Positions 24,009-34,574 of a DNA stretch of 64,000 bases are shown here, piece after piece (the stretch's first letter is position 1; each line of letters starts with the position of its first letter). Both the position numbers and the translations under genes were made by a program. Source of the stretch: Mikania micrantha (lineage: Eukaryota > Streptophyta > Magnoliopsida > Asterales > Asteraceae); the NCBI GenBank assembly GCA_009363875.1, contig CM018697.1:52841484-52905483 (forward strand), written 5' to 3'. Below the pieces are notes generated by a model, which was given only the letters and a program-made list of their open reading frames with translations, did not search any database and was not told the origin of the DNA.

Positions 24009-26147
24009 TGTGAGGCCCCGAAACCGGGCACCTCGCAGAGGTTGGTTTTCATCATAACACATAGCTCTTAAACTAAAAACTTTCATAATCATGCAGCAGA
24101 AATGTAAACATAGTTTGATAAACAGAAATCAGTAAAGTGTCTATATCAAAAACATATCGGATTGCCAAAACCATCGAATTCTCTATCTTGATGCCCCGAG
24201 CTCTATAACTTCTTTCGCCTTAGCCTTAACCTGACATACAAGCTAAATCAAGTCAGCTTACGCTGGTGAGTTCTAGTTTTCATAAAACAACATTAAACAT
24301 ACTTAACATAAACCTCATTTCATACACATAGTCCATAACCTTAGCACATAACATCCTTAACATCATCATCATACGTTCCACTGCTACCATACGAGCAGTG
24401 GGCTTATGCCGGCACAAGGCTCCATACCCAGTTACAGTCGTGGTTGACTATCATACCCAGTTATAGTCGTGGTTGACTATCATACCCAGTTATAGTCGTG
24501 GTTGACTATCATACCCAGTTATAGTCGTGGTTGACTATCATACCCAGTTATAGTCGTGGTTGACTCTCATACCTACCCAGCACAAGAACTGGTACATCTT
24601 TCATACATATCCTATAACACCTATAGGAACATCGTTCGTTCGTCTTACATGATATACTAGCATTATATCATCTTTTATCATAATCATCATAACTTTTACT
24701 TCTAGCATCATAACATCATTCATTGCAGTCATCATGGCATCTTAGGCATGTCATACTAGCATCGTTTCATCATACCATCATAGCATACTGGCATCATGCA
24801 CAGTTCATCATAACATACTAGCATCATTATCATATCATAACATCATGTCATCATGCCTACATATCATACTTCCATCCTAGCAACCTAGGACCTTGTCATA
24901 CTCCTATAACTATTCTCATAGTTATCATCATGAAGCATGTTATCATAAAGTCATCATCATATCATATGCTAGCATTGTTATCATGTCATGTTATTCATTA
25001 TCGTAACTCATTTATCATGCATTCATCATACTGATCATATTTTCATGCATAGATCATTCTAACACATAAACATGCATACATAGTCAGGCCATATCATCAT
25101 TCATTCATCATCATCATAAGCACATAACATCGTAACAATAAGCATGTATGCCAGCCCAAAACCTTAAACATAAAATAGGGCGTCTAGAACTCACCTGATA
25201 GTAGACTCCTGTTATCCTTAGCCGAACTCCTAAGCTAGGGCCTTAAGGACCTACATCAGTTACGGTGTCTCGTTACATTCCATCACATTCTTAGACTTAG
25301 AAATTATTCTAGGTCCTCATAGCCTACTAGTCCCCATTATGAACTCAAGTTCCCGAACCTTAGCTAAGTATCCGAAACACTTGAGGTTCGTTAAACATCC
25401 CATACTCGAAACCCATGTACACGAAATTCCTGGAGTTCACGAAATGGCTGGTACTCGAAACCATCACCTGTATTCGAAATAAATTGTGTATTCGAAATAA
25501 CCTTGTACTCGAAATGGCCATGTACTCGAAATGGCCATGTACTCGAAATTCTAGGTATGATTTCGAGTACCCTTTGTGCAGGATTTCGTGTACTCATCAC
25601 CTTAGTCATTAAACATCTCAGAAATTCATCTAAGGCTTTGGGGAGCTAGTTCTAGGTTCCTCATGTTGTTACCATCATGCTGGAACCTCAAAGTTCCGAA
25701 CTTTATGCATAAAGGTGCAAGCTTTATGCACAAGTTCACCTTTCATAAAAATCCTAACTTTTGCATAAAAGTCCTAGCTTTTTGGTTTAGAACACTTACT
25801 TGAAGTTAGGTGATCACCCCTGTAGATTCCCGTGCGTTTCCTCCTTCGTTTGGTCAATCAAAAGCTTGATCCTTGAAGTTTCTTGGTTCTGACTTCGTGT
25901 ACTCGAGAGAGAGCGTGCTCAGCCAAAGGTTCGCACATATCCCAAGGCACTGGTATTTATAGGGAGGGTCCCTGTATTCGAAATCTCCTGTACACGAAAT
26001 ATGGTGTACTCGAAATCTCCCTCATTTCGAGTACACGATCCCTAAGACCCTTATCGATTATTTTTCGTCTGATTTCCCACAAGTTACTTATCCGTTACAC
26101 ATACGTAGGATTCAAATAACTTGTATTAGAAAATTTGGGATGTTACA
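24009..26147 (-). repeat. 5' LTR of E8 (with TATA region)
   Basis: 2139 bp, with five 29-bp units (24423-24567) and the TACTCGAAA array. It keeps the 25900-26069 promoter segment missing in the other LTR. No gene; CATCAT-rich around 24630-25140. Confidence 0.92.
25953..25962 (-). promoter_or_regulatory. TATA box of the E8 5' LTR
   Basis: CTATAAATAC on the minus strand, within CCCTATAAATACCAGTG. It lies about 185 bp from the LTR start and is surrounded by ACTCGAAAT words. The 3' LTR lacks this segment. Confidence 0.75.
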
Positions 26148-26527
26148 CCGGTTTGTTATCATACTTCACCATAAGGGTTATTTGATCTTGGGGAAGATAT
26201 GGGGGTGTTTACTTAGTTCTAACGAACTAACGGTGACTTAAATGTGGTGTTTTGTAGGTGAAAATAAAGGATGAAAGCGGACGTGATCGGATATATCTTT
26301 ATGGACTCGTGATTGAACACACTTGTTGGACTAAACCATTAGTTTGTAAATGTGTTTATGTATTAATGGAGTCTTTTGAAAGTCACATACTTAAACTTTT
26401 AATTGGTTGAATGGGATGTTCTGTGATAAACTAGTTTGTATGTGGTTTTTAAAAAAAAATCTGGGACCTAACTCTGAAGATGTTTTAAAACACGTGTCAT
26501 ACGTGTGGGGGTTTTGGGGCTTACAAG

Positions 26528-26540
26528 TTGGCATCAGAGC
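26528..26540 (+). other. PBS-like site of E7
   Basis: TTGGCATCAGAGC lies two bases after the 5' LTR end (GGGGCTTACA). One base differs from the standard TGGTATCAGAGC complement of tRNA-iMet. Confidence 0.8.
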
Positions 26541-28955
26541 TAATGGTTTGAGGGATTCAAGTGTGTCGCGAACACTTGAACTCAAATCGTTGTGCTTTTG
26601 ATATGGGGAGTAACGTTCAATCCGAGATCCGATCACGAAGCCGGGGGTTAAGGTAACAAGTTTGTGGTTTGTTTACCTTATTTATATGTGTATAATCGTG
26701 TTTGGAGTGAATTTTCTTGTTTAATCGAAATTCCTAGTTATAATATGGTGAGATGAAGTTAAGGAATTGGTCAAGTGAAGTATATGATGTTATGTCTGGC
26801 CAACATAAGATTATATTCTTGACATGGACATGATCTTAATGGAATCAACTCATAATATGGTATGTGATATGTGTTGTGAAAATTTCACGTAAGTCCACAG
26901 GTGAGTGGCATTGGATGAAATTCACCTTCGGGTGAAAATTTCATGTAAGTCCACAGGTGTGTGGCATTGGGTGGAATTCACTTTCGAGTGAAAATTCTTG
27001 TAAGTCCACAGGTGTGTGGCATTGGGAGAATTCAGTTTTGGGTGAAAATTCTTGTAAGTCCACAGGTGTGTGGCATTGGGAGAATTCGCTTTCGGGTGAA
27101 AATTCTTGTAAGTCCACAGGTGTGTGGCATTGGGAGAATTCAATTTTAGGTGAAAATTCTTGTAAGTCCACAGGTGTGTGGCATTGGGAGAATTCACCTT
27201 CAGGTGAAAATTCATGTAAGTCCACAGGTGTGTGGCATTGGTGATAATTCACCTTTAGGGGAAAACTTATGTAAGTCCACAGGTGTGTGGCAAAGGGGAA
27301 AGTTCACTTTCGGGTGAAAACTAATAAGTCCATGGTTATGTGGTGTAGGATTTGTCATGTAAATCACCCACCTATTATACTTGATATGATTATTTGGTTT
27401 TATGCATATAGGTGTATATGTGTATGTAATGTATGTGGAATATACATTAGATGTTGAAATCCGGTGAATTGGTGTTTGCATATTGGGTGTGTGACAATAA
27501 CATGCAATAGGTGTTATATTTGGTAAGTTATTGTAATGGAGTTAGTTTACAAATGGTGTGGTGATATAAGAATAATTCACAAGGGGTGTGAACTTCTTAT
27601 TAGAAGTTTGACCAAAAATGGTCAAACAATTCGAATGGGTGTTTGTGTATTTGTTGTTTGTCGATAACGTGCAATAGGTGTTACATTTGCTGAGTTATTG
27701 TAAATTTGTATGTTTTCCATTGGTGTGGAGAAATAAGAATGATTAACTAGTGGTGTGAACTTCTTATTTAAAAGTTTGACTGAGATTGGTCAAATCATTC
27801 ACAAGTGGTATGAATTTGGAATTGGGTTGATTCACAAGTGGTGTGAACTTCCCATGGTGAATGATATGGTCCTTAGGTAAATCACAAGTGGTGTGATTAC
27901 CTACCTTGAGAATCCTTGGAGAAAAATGAGGTCTTAAGGAAATTGGGTGAAATTTGACTTTTACTTGGTGATTTTATGTTCTAACACTTTATTGGTGTTT
28001 TAAAAAGCTATGAATATGATTTTTATGTGTTGTGGTAGATGATTGTTATGTGTTTTGTTATGTGTTGTATGCATAACTAGAATTAGTGTCATTGTATGTT
28101 AATTATTAACTGACACTAGAATTGGAGTGAATCCACATATGTGTGGAATTACATGTAAGTCCACAGTTGTGTGGCATTGGGGGAAAATCCACATTCGCAT
28201 GAAATATTATGTAAGATCACTGGTGAGTGGTATGAAAATTATCTTGTAAGACCATGGATTTGTGAGTCTTGGTAGTAATGATATGGAGTAAATGGTGTTA
28301 AAACATGGTAGTTGTTATTGCGTATGTGGAATATGCATTATTATGTGAGATCGGGTGTGGCATGTAAGTCCATTTGGAATGGCATTGGGTTTGGCGTATA
28401 ATTCCACATTGATGTGGCATAAGGGGTAATTCACATGCGGGTGGGAGCTAATTTTAGTGAAACTATAAAATTTGGGTGGTTTGATATGTTGGCAATGGTT
28501 TGTGGTATAAACCTTGTAAAACTAAATTCTGATTTAGATGATCTACAAGTGGTGTAGACATTTATAAATGAATGTGGTGTTAATATGTGTAGTTAATCAA
28601 ATTAATACTAGGTGAAATTAGTATATTGATTGACAATAGGAGAATGTATGTACCATGCATGTGTATGTTATACTGAGCCATAAAGGCGTGTTTGGTGTTT
28701 GGTGTGGTGTTAAAAACCGTATGTAGTGCGAATTTGGTGGTCGTAATTGAAAACACGTATGTGTGATGACTTGTTGAAAATATGAGTCATATGTTGTTTG
28801 GTGTAAATAATGAAAGATAGGCGTAATAGGATATGTTGATTATCCTTAATTGAACTGTTAAGAAGGTGTACACTCTACAAGTATGTATTGTACGATGTGT
28901 CAGAATTTCTTATATGGGTGTACTATGGGTGTGAGGTACATGGGGTGAAGTTTAG
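26541..28955 (+). other. Non-coding interior of E7, left part
   Basis: No gag, protease or RT could be recognised on either strand. It contains the 58-bp minisatellite and many dispersed words of the type AAGTCCACAGGTGTGTGGCA and CACAAGTGGTGTGAA. The right part resumes at 32587 and is similarly non-coding until 34083. Confidence 0.75.
26889..27323. repeat. 58-bp minisatellite in E7
   Basis: About 7.5 units containing GTAAGTCCACAGGTGTGTGG then CATTGGGAGAATTCA then GGGTGAAAATTC. Lone diverged units occur at 28150 and 28370. The overlapping 60-100 aa frames on both strands are repeat by-products. Confidence 0.92.
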
Positions 28956-29782
28956 TGTCACACCCCTGCACCGCGTGCGGAATCCACGGCGCGGTGACGT
29001 ATGAACAGTTGAATCATGCACAAGTATTGAATAAGAACAACCACAATGGATTACTACATTTCATAATGTTTAGACAGTTGTTTAGTTACAGACAATCTAT
29101 CTACCAAAAGAAAGACAACTACAGACCCAAAATATAGTTTACAAAATAAGACTTCAAACAAGACAATTAAACAATTAGGATTTAGTGTGTTTCTAATCCA
29201 TCCTAGCATGTTTCTTCATCTTGTTCTATCTTAGAATGGTCTCCTTAGTTGTCTCTGAGAATGTCTTAAACCTGATTACCTGAAACACGTGGAAAGTAAC
29301 TGTCAACTACAGACGTAGTTGGTGAGAACAATAGGTTTAATCATTTGTAAACATGAATATATGATATAAGGCATAGGTATGTTAAAGTAATAAATGATTC
29401 ACATGGATGAGCTGCAACCCAAACTAACATCAAGTAAAAAAAATGAGTGTAAACAGTCCAATCACTGTTTGCACGAGAGTCAACATATAATATCAAGTCC
29501 CAAACCACGTTTGGAGTTAGATAATGTGTCAACAGTTTTGATAAAACCATATGTAACCGAAATATGCAGTTAGTTTATAAAACAAATTTAAAAACTAACT
29601 GCAGCAATCGGTCTGCCCCAATGTGTGTGTCCGCTTTCCCTTGTTGTGATCACCCAGTACTAACGCTAATGAATATGATACTTGATGCATTCATAAGTTT
29701 GTTTACAACAATAGACACCATGTTTCTGAACCTTACTTTAAACGAGCGTGTTAATGCCTTATGTGAAAACATGATTGAAAAC

Positions 29783-29962
29783 CTTGATTTAATCCCATGA
29801 ATTAAATCCTTAGTTTTCGAATACCGTGAAATGAATCCTCTGATTTGAATACCATAAGTGAATCCCTTGATTTGAACATCACCATGAAACCATTGTTTGA
29901 ATACCATGTTTGAAACCCTTGATTCAAATACCATGAAATGAATCCTTTGGTTTGAATGTCAT
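29783..29962. repeat. 27-30 bp repeats in E9 U5
   Basis: Imperfect units of the form CCTTGATTTGAATACCATGAAATGAAT. A related array (ACCCTTGATTGAATACCTTG) sits in the E1 LTR at 55945-56095. Confidence 0.75.
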
Positions 29963-30714
29963 GAAAGGTGACCTTGTATATTAACAAGGTTTTTAACATA
30001 AAAGTTTATAAAATTCATTATTTAGAAGAACATATCATTTATGAAACCTTTTTAAAATAAAAGTTCAATAGTTTAATAATTCTTTAAAACGGTTGATAAA
30101 TTTCCTGAAACAGTTGGTAAATCCCTTGGATTTGTAATATGAACCTGAAATATTGATAGGAATACACACATCTGGTGTAATGAAATACAATTGTAACTGA
30201 AGAGTTTGATCACGTGTTCCACCCCAAAACAGTTATAAAACAGTAAAAGAGGGGCTAAAGTTCTCACCTGTCTGCAGTAGACTCTGAACTAAAACAGATA
30301 GCAAGTAGCAAACAAGACTTCTAATTGGTTCCTATATCATTGTAATCATACATAAGATATAAGATTTATAGTTATATAGCCTTTGATTCATTGATTGACT
30401 CGTGTTCTCTTGAACTTGATTAACCTTGAATACATGTTCTCATGTTTGAAAGTGTTGTATGAATTTGAAAGTCATGTTTGAGTTACTTGATTGATCATGG
30501 GTCCATGAAAAGAATGTGTAATGTTCTTTTGTGCACCAACTTGTTTGCACAACATCACATGTGTTTAAGAGTTTGATAAACCATTGATTAACATGAGTTT
30601 TGATATAAATGTTTACATTGTTTTAAGACCTTGTGATTGTGAATTGATCTTTATGATTATTGTTAAGTTACAACTTAACCTATTCATGATCAATTCATAA
30701 GTATCATAAGTCGA

Positions 30715-31020
30715 AGCCAACACAATTGGGCCTTAAACCCATGTAATGAGGGCTTAACAAAGGCCATGGGCCACTTAGATCACTATAGGTCAATTGGATG
30801 TAGTATTGGGCCGAAATGAATCTCGTAAACCAAACGAGTGAGTTATTGGGCCAAGTATATCACCAAGGATAAAATTGGACCAATTAAGATCATAATGGGT
30901 CAACATAATCCCATTGGACTTGTTTTAACCTACGGGGTTGAATACCATTGCAATTTGGGCCGAATATGATTAGGGTTGGGCCGAGTGAGTGTGATGTTGA
31001 CCCTACTACTTGTATATAGG
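30715..31020. repeat. TTGGGCC cluster of E9
   Basis: Seven or more TTGGGCC or TGGGCC words, the reverse form of the GGCCCAA clusters in E5, E6 and E10, placed next to the CGAACC array as in those elements. Confidence 0.65.
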
Positions 31021-31059
31021 CCTTGTAACATTGAGTTGGCTCAAACAGGTTTTGAGCAG

Positions 31060-31530
31060 CCACTTGGGCAGCGAACCTTTGTGGTTTTCAGCCCAAGGTT
31101 CGGCCCCTTATAGCCGAAGGGTTCGCTCATGTGAGATATCAAATGGTTTGGCTAATGATTGATAATCATATAGGTTCGCCTATGTTGCCTCAAAAAGGTT
31201 CGACTGCATGAGGTTCGTGAAACATCTACTGGTTCAGTGAAGGCTCGTGGGGGCTCCTTAGTGTTCAGCTGTGCATGTCACGAACCATGCAAGGTTCGTT
31301 TAGAATTAGGGTTCGGCTATCTGCTCGACGAACCATGCAAGGTTCGTTGAATACATGGAGGCTCGGTACTGGTTCGTGAAGCATCCTCATGGGTTCGTTG
31401 ACATGGCACAGGTTCGCTAGGACCCTCTGGGTTCGGCTGGTAACCCAACGAACCATGCAGGGTTCGCTAAGGTTCGCTAGATTCCCACTGGTTCGGCCGG
31501 GAAACCCTAATGGGTTCGGCTCCTTGACCC
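31060..31530. repeat. GGTTCG array of E9 (reverse CGAACC)
   Basis: About 30 GGTTCG/CGAACC words in 470 bp. Open frames crossing it (103 and 66 aa) share no reading frame with the sister arrays. Confidence 0.85.
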
Positions 31531-31939
31531 CTGCGAACCTGTACACCTGCATCATCACCTTCAGCGAATCCCTCATCTCTATGCCATGATCTAGGTTAAT
31601 TTAACATCGGATAGGGTTGCTAGTGGTGCGAAAATGGAAATGGAGTGCTAGAACCGGCTGGTTGTCGGACTTTCAACAAACACACATAGAAAACCCTATT
31701 TTCCAGATTTTTAAATCGTTTGTACCTTGTTTTTGGTCGGACAAAACACCAGATCCTTTGTACTTCTGTGTAGAGGATGTCGAGAGCTTCACGTGGGTTC
31801 AAGAATCACCGAAATCCGTTGAGAAACGAAGAAGATACGAACGATTTAAGCTTGGATTTTTAGAGAGAGAGTAGGTTCGCGAATTTTAGAGAGAAGGAGG
31901 TTGTTGGCTGAAATAAATGAGGGAAATGACTTCTTTCAA

Positions 31940-31953
31940 GGCTTTTATAGCCC
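31940..31953 (-). promoter_or_regulatory. TATA box of E9
   Basis: GGGCTATAAAAGCC on the minus strand, preceded by the AACGCGAACCGAGCGACCG block (reverse, 31975-31996). A pyrimidine-rich CCTTCTCTCTAAA start region follows. Confidence 0.75.
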
Positions 31954-32586
31954 GCGCGGTATTCGGGTCCGTTTCGGTCGCTCGGTTCGCGTTTCCGGAA
32001 CGTAACGCGTATTTTACGCGAATTAAAATAAAAGAGTTGCTAAACTCATTAAAATGATGAGTTTCAAAATTGTAAAAATATAAAATAATCATTTTAATTA
32101 TTTGTTCGAAAACAGATCGTTAAACAGTAACAATTGCGTGTATACCCACAATCGCGTACGTTTTCCGATCGTATAAAAATAGTTAAAGCCGTTCACTCGT
32201 AATTATAAGTTCAACATTCGTATCATTATGGATCGTCACCCATAACTATACTCAGTCTCGCTTACGCATTACGATTTTGTTTGATTAATTGTCATAATAT
32301 TCATCTTAACACTACGCACTAACACTATCCTGTTACACCGAACACAGTATATATATAGGGCTCACTCTCGCTGCCCACCACTGTTTCGATATAACACAAT
32401 ACTGTTCTTGCCTAGTGTAATCGACTGTAAATATTAATACATACTTGTTCCTAAATAAATAAGATCCTGTAACACACAAACACACATTATGAACATAAGA
32501 ATCACATTGATTAACTGAACATTGACACCCACTGTTCTAACACTGTTTACGACTACCATGACTAAATGTACAAATGTTACATTTAG

Positions 32587-34082
32587 TCCTAAGTTAATGA
32601 ATATGTTTAATGTGGGGTGAAAACTTTGGACAAATTGTATGGTTAGGAGGAATATATTCGTCCAAAACCAAGAAACTAGCAATGCCACAATCATGTTGTA
32701 TTGGAGAGGTGCTGAATTGGCAGCTGGGCGTATGCCTTACGTATACCCATTATAAGCTTCTTCGATGCAACAAGAAAGTGACGGCGTATAGACTTGGGCA
32801 AAGGACGGGGGATGGTGAGGAAAGAATTTTAAACAATTTCGCATGAATGCCTTGGGAAGAATAAAACTTGGCAATGACAAGTGTCATTTATGAAAGTTAA
32901 ATGTTTTAGACATGATGTCTAGGGTTTTGACACATAGTGTCGTTATGAAATGTTAAAGGTCTTGACAAGAGTGTCTTGACTAGGGAGTGGTGACTATAAA
33001 CATTTGATTATGTTAGCTTGTGTGCCTGTTTGAAATATGTGGTAAATAATATATGTTTATAGATTGGTGTGAACATCTATGATTATATATAGATGTGTAT
33101 GTGTTGTAATATTTAAATTGAAGGAGATAGAAATGACCTGTATACGTGTGTTGACGTTACATGTGGTTGAGGTTATCTTTTAAAAGATAGGAAAATGCTT
33201 GGGGATGATCCATAAGATTATGAACATTATTCAGGAGTTCATTGTTGGGAGAAATGAATCTGTTAGTTTGTAAACTGGATTCAAACATAAATTATGATTA
33301 TTGTCGGGTGTAAATTGATGTAGATAATTCACAAGCGGTGTGAAACTCTATAACATTGTGTGCTATTAGATAAATTACAAGGACGTGTAATATCTAAGTA
33401 GCAGAAGTGTTTGTGGTAATTATAAGTAAGAGGAGTTTAGGTGCAAATGAAACAATAACCATATCTAGAGTTGATGGTTAAGATGTTAACTTATGGTGGG
33501 TGGATTTATGTGGGTAATCAAAAGTAGTGTGATTTTTAAGGTGAGGATTTTGGTGAAAGAAAGGTGTTGTTAGCATGTTTAGACGATTAAATAAGAAGGG
33601 TGATTTGATGAGGATTCACATGTGGTGTGAATCTTATCAATGCTTAATGGTGCTATTTGGTATTATATTATTTGGCATTATGTTGGCTAAAAGCGTTCGT
33701 TTCGTGTTTACCCACGAATTCTATTATGTTAAGAATAGACACGAAACTGTTGTTGTGCATGACATATCATCTTCACACTGATGGTCAATAATAAAGAACC
33801 ATTCAGGCCTGTGAGGATATATTATGGGTGTGCATCGTTGGTGATTAGGGGTAGTTGAGATGACTATATACCCTTGGAGGAGTTCTTGTTTAAGAACGGT
33901 TATCATTACAGGTGTGGAATTATTCTCTAAGAAATACTATATGGAGTAGATAGTATATTCTAGGAGTTGGGAAGAGGGTGGATAACAAGAACATGTAGTT
34001 AAGTAGGTGGTTAAAATGATAAATGAATGGATTGATGTAATCTGAATTCATTTGAAGGCGGTGCTAGACCTTCAGAAATTGT
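32587..34082 (+). other. Non-coding interior of E7, right part
   Basis: AT-rich sequence between E9 and the integrase remnant. Short frames (32610-32846, 33575-33781) show no recognisable domain. Scattered CACAAGCGGTGTGAA words link it to the left interior and the LTRs. Confidence 0.6.
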
Positions 34083-34533
34083 ATGTGTAGGTACGTAGAA
34101 GAACAATCAAATTCCAAGAATGAGACTTCGTTTGTTGGAAGTTCTCCATGGAAGGGTGCGAATTGTTCTTGTAAGCGAGGGAAATTAAGCTCACGCTTTG
34201 TTGAGCATTTTAGTTATCGATCGGATTGGCATGGTTGCTTATCGCTTAGAGCTACCGGAGATATAGAATGGAATTTACAATACATTCCATGTGTCTTAAT
34301 TACAGTGATGCTTGGCGGGCGAATCGGCCTGTGTGCCATTAGAGAATTTGGAGAGAAATGGTGAATTGAATTGCGTGGAGAAATTGGTGGCTGTCTTAAA
34401 TAGAAAGGTCAAACTTCGGAATAAGACGATTAACCAGGATATGGTGCAATGGAAGAACATGCGGGGTCCTGATGATACGTGGGAGTCGAAGGATGAAATG
34501 CGGAAAATTTATCCTTTATTGTTTGAGGTGTAA
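34083..34533 (+). pseudogene. Broken integrase C-terminus and chromodomain-like tail of E7
   Basis: Recognisable blocks in two frames: SPWKG and KRGKLSSRFV, then DRIGMVAYRLELPE (the GPF/Y region) followed at once by a TAG, then ESACVPLENLE, and finally VQWKNMRGPDDTWESKDEMR with YPLLFEV and a TAA. At least one frameshift and two internal stops separate them. The end lies 25 bp upstream of the polypurine tract, the expected place for pol's last codons. It is the only coding relic left in E7 and resembles the E8 C-terminus, so E7 derives from a chromovirus of that general type. Confidence 0.85.
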
Positions 34534-34559
34534 TGAGGTTTCGGGGACAAAACCTTTAT

Positions 34560-34574
34560 AAGGAGGGGAGAATT
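34560..34574 (+). other. Polypurine tract of E7
   Basis: AAGGAGGGGAGAATT directly precedes TGTAACGACCC of the 3' LTR. It is similar to the E8 tract. Confidence 0.85.

Larger units (their letters stand above)
16980..26147 (-). mobile_element. E8: full-length Gypsy (chromovirus-type) on the minus strand, TSD CCGGT
   Basis: Sense ends are TGTAACATCC and GGGGCCTCACA. CCGGT flanks it at 16975-16979 and 26148-26152, and the uninserted site is seen in E7's 3' LTR at 36387-36391. It contains, in sense order: 5' LTR (24009-26147), PBS, leader, one gag-pol frame with two premature stops, PPT and 3' LTR (16980-19068). Apart from a repeat-number change and a 170-bp deletion, the LTRs differ at only about 15 positions by eye, the youngest pair in the window. 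Confidence 0.95.
15163..26525 (+). repeat. 5' LTR of E7, interrupted by E8
   Basis: The two pieces are 15163-16979 and 26153-26525. Joined across one CCGGT they equal the 3' LTR in length (2190 bp). By eye about 45-50 positions differ, roughly 2 %. The pieces contain scattered CACAAGTGGTGTGA words and no gene. Confidence 0.9.
28956..32581 (-). mobile_element. E9: minus-oriented solo LTR in E7, TSD TTTAG
   Basis: Sense ends are TGTAACATTTG and GGGGTGTGACA. TTTAG flanks it at 28951-28955 and 32582-32586. It is 3626 bp with no PBS, PPT or coding sequence. In sense order it has U3, the ACGCGAACCGAGCGACCG block, a TATA box, a CGAACC array, a GGCCCA cluster, 27-30 bp repeats and U5. Its U5 half resembles E1's LTR at 55011-56237, so it belongs to the E1 family or a close relative. 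Confidence 0.88.

Noticed and set aside
26922..27252. Overlapping 62-103 aa frames on both strands with repeated peptides
   Set aside because: They come from a 58-bp tandem repeat; both strands are open because the unit is free of stops in several frames.
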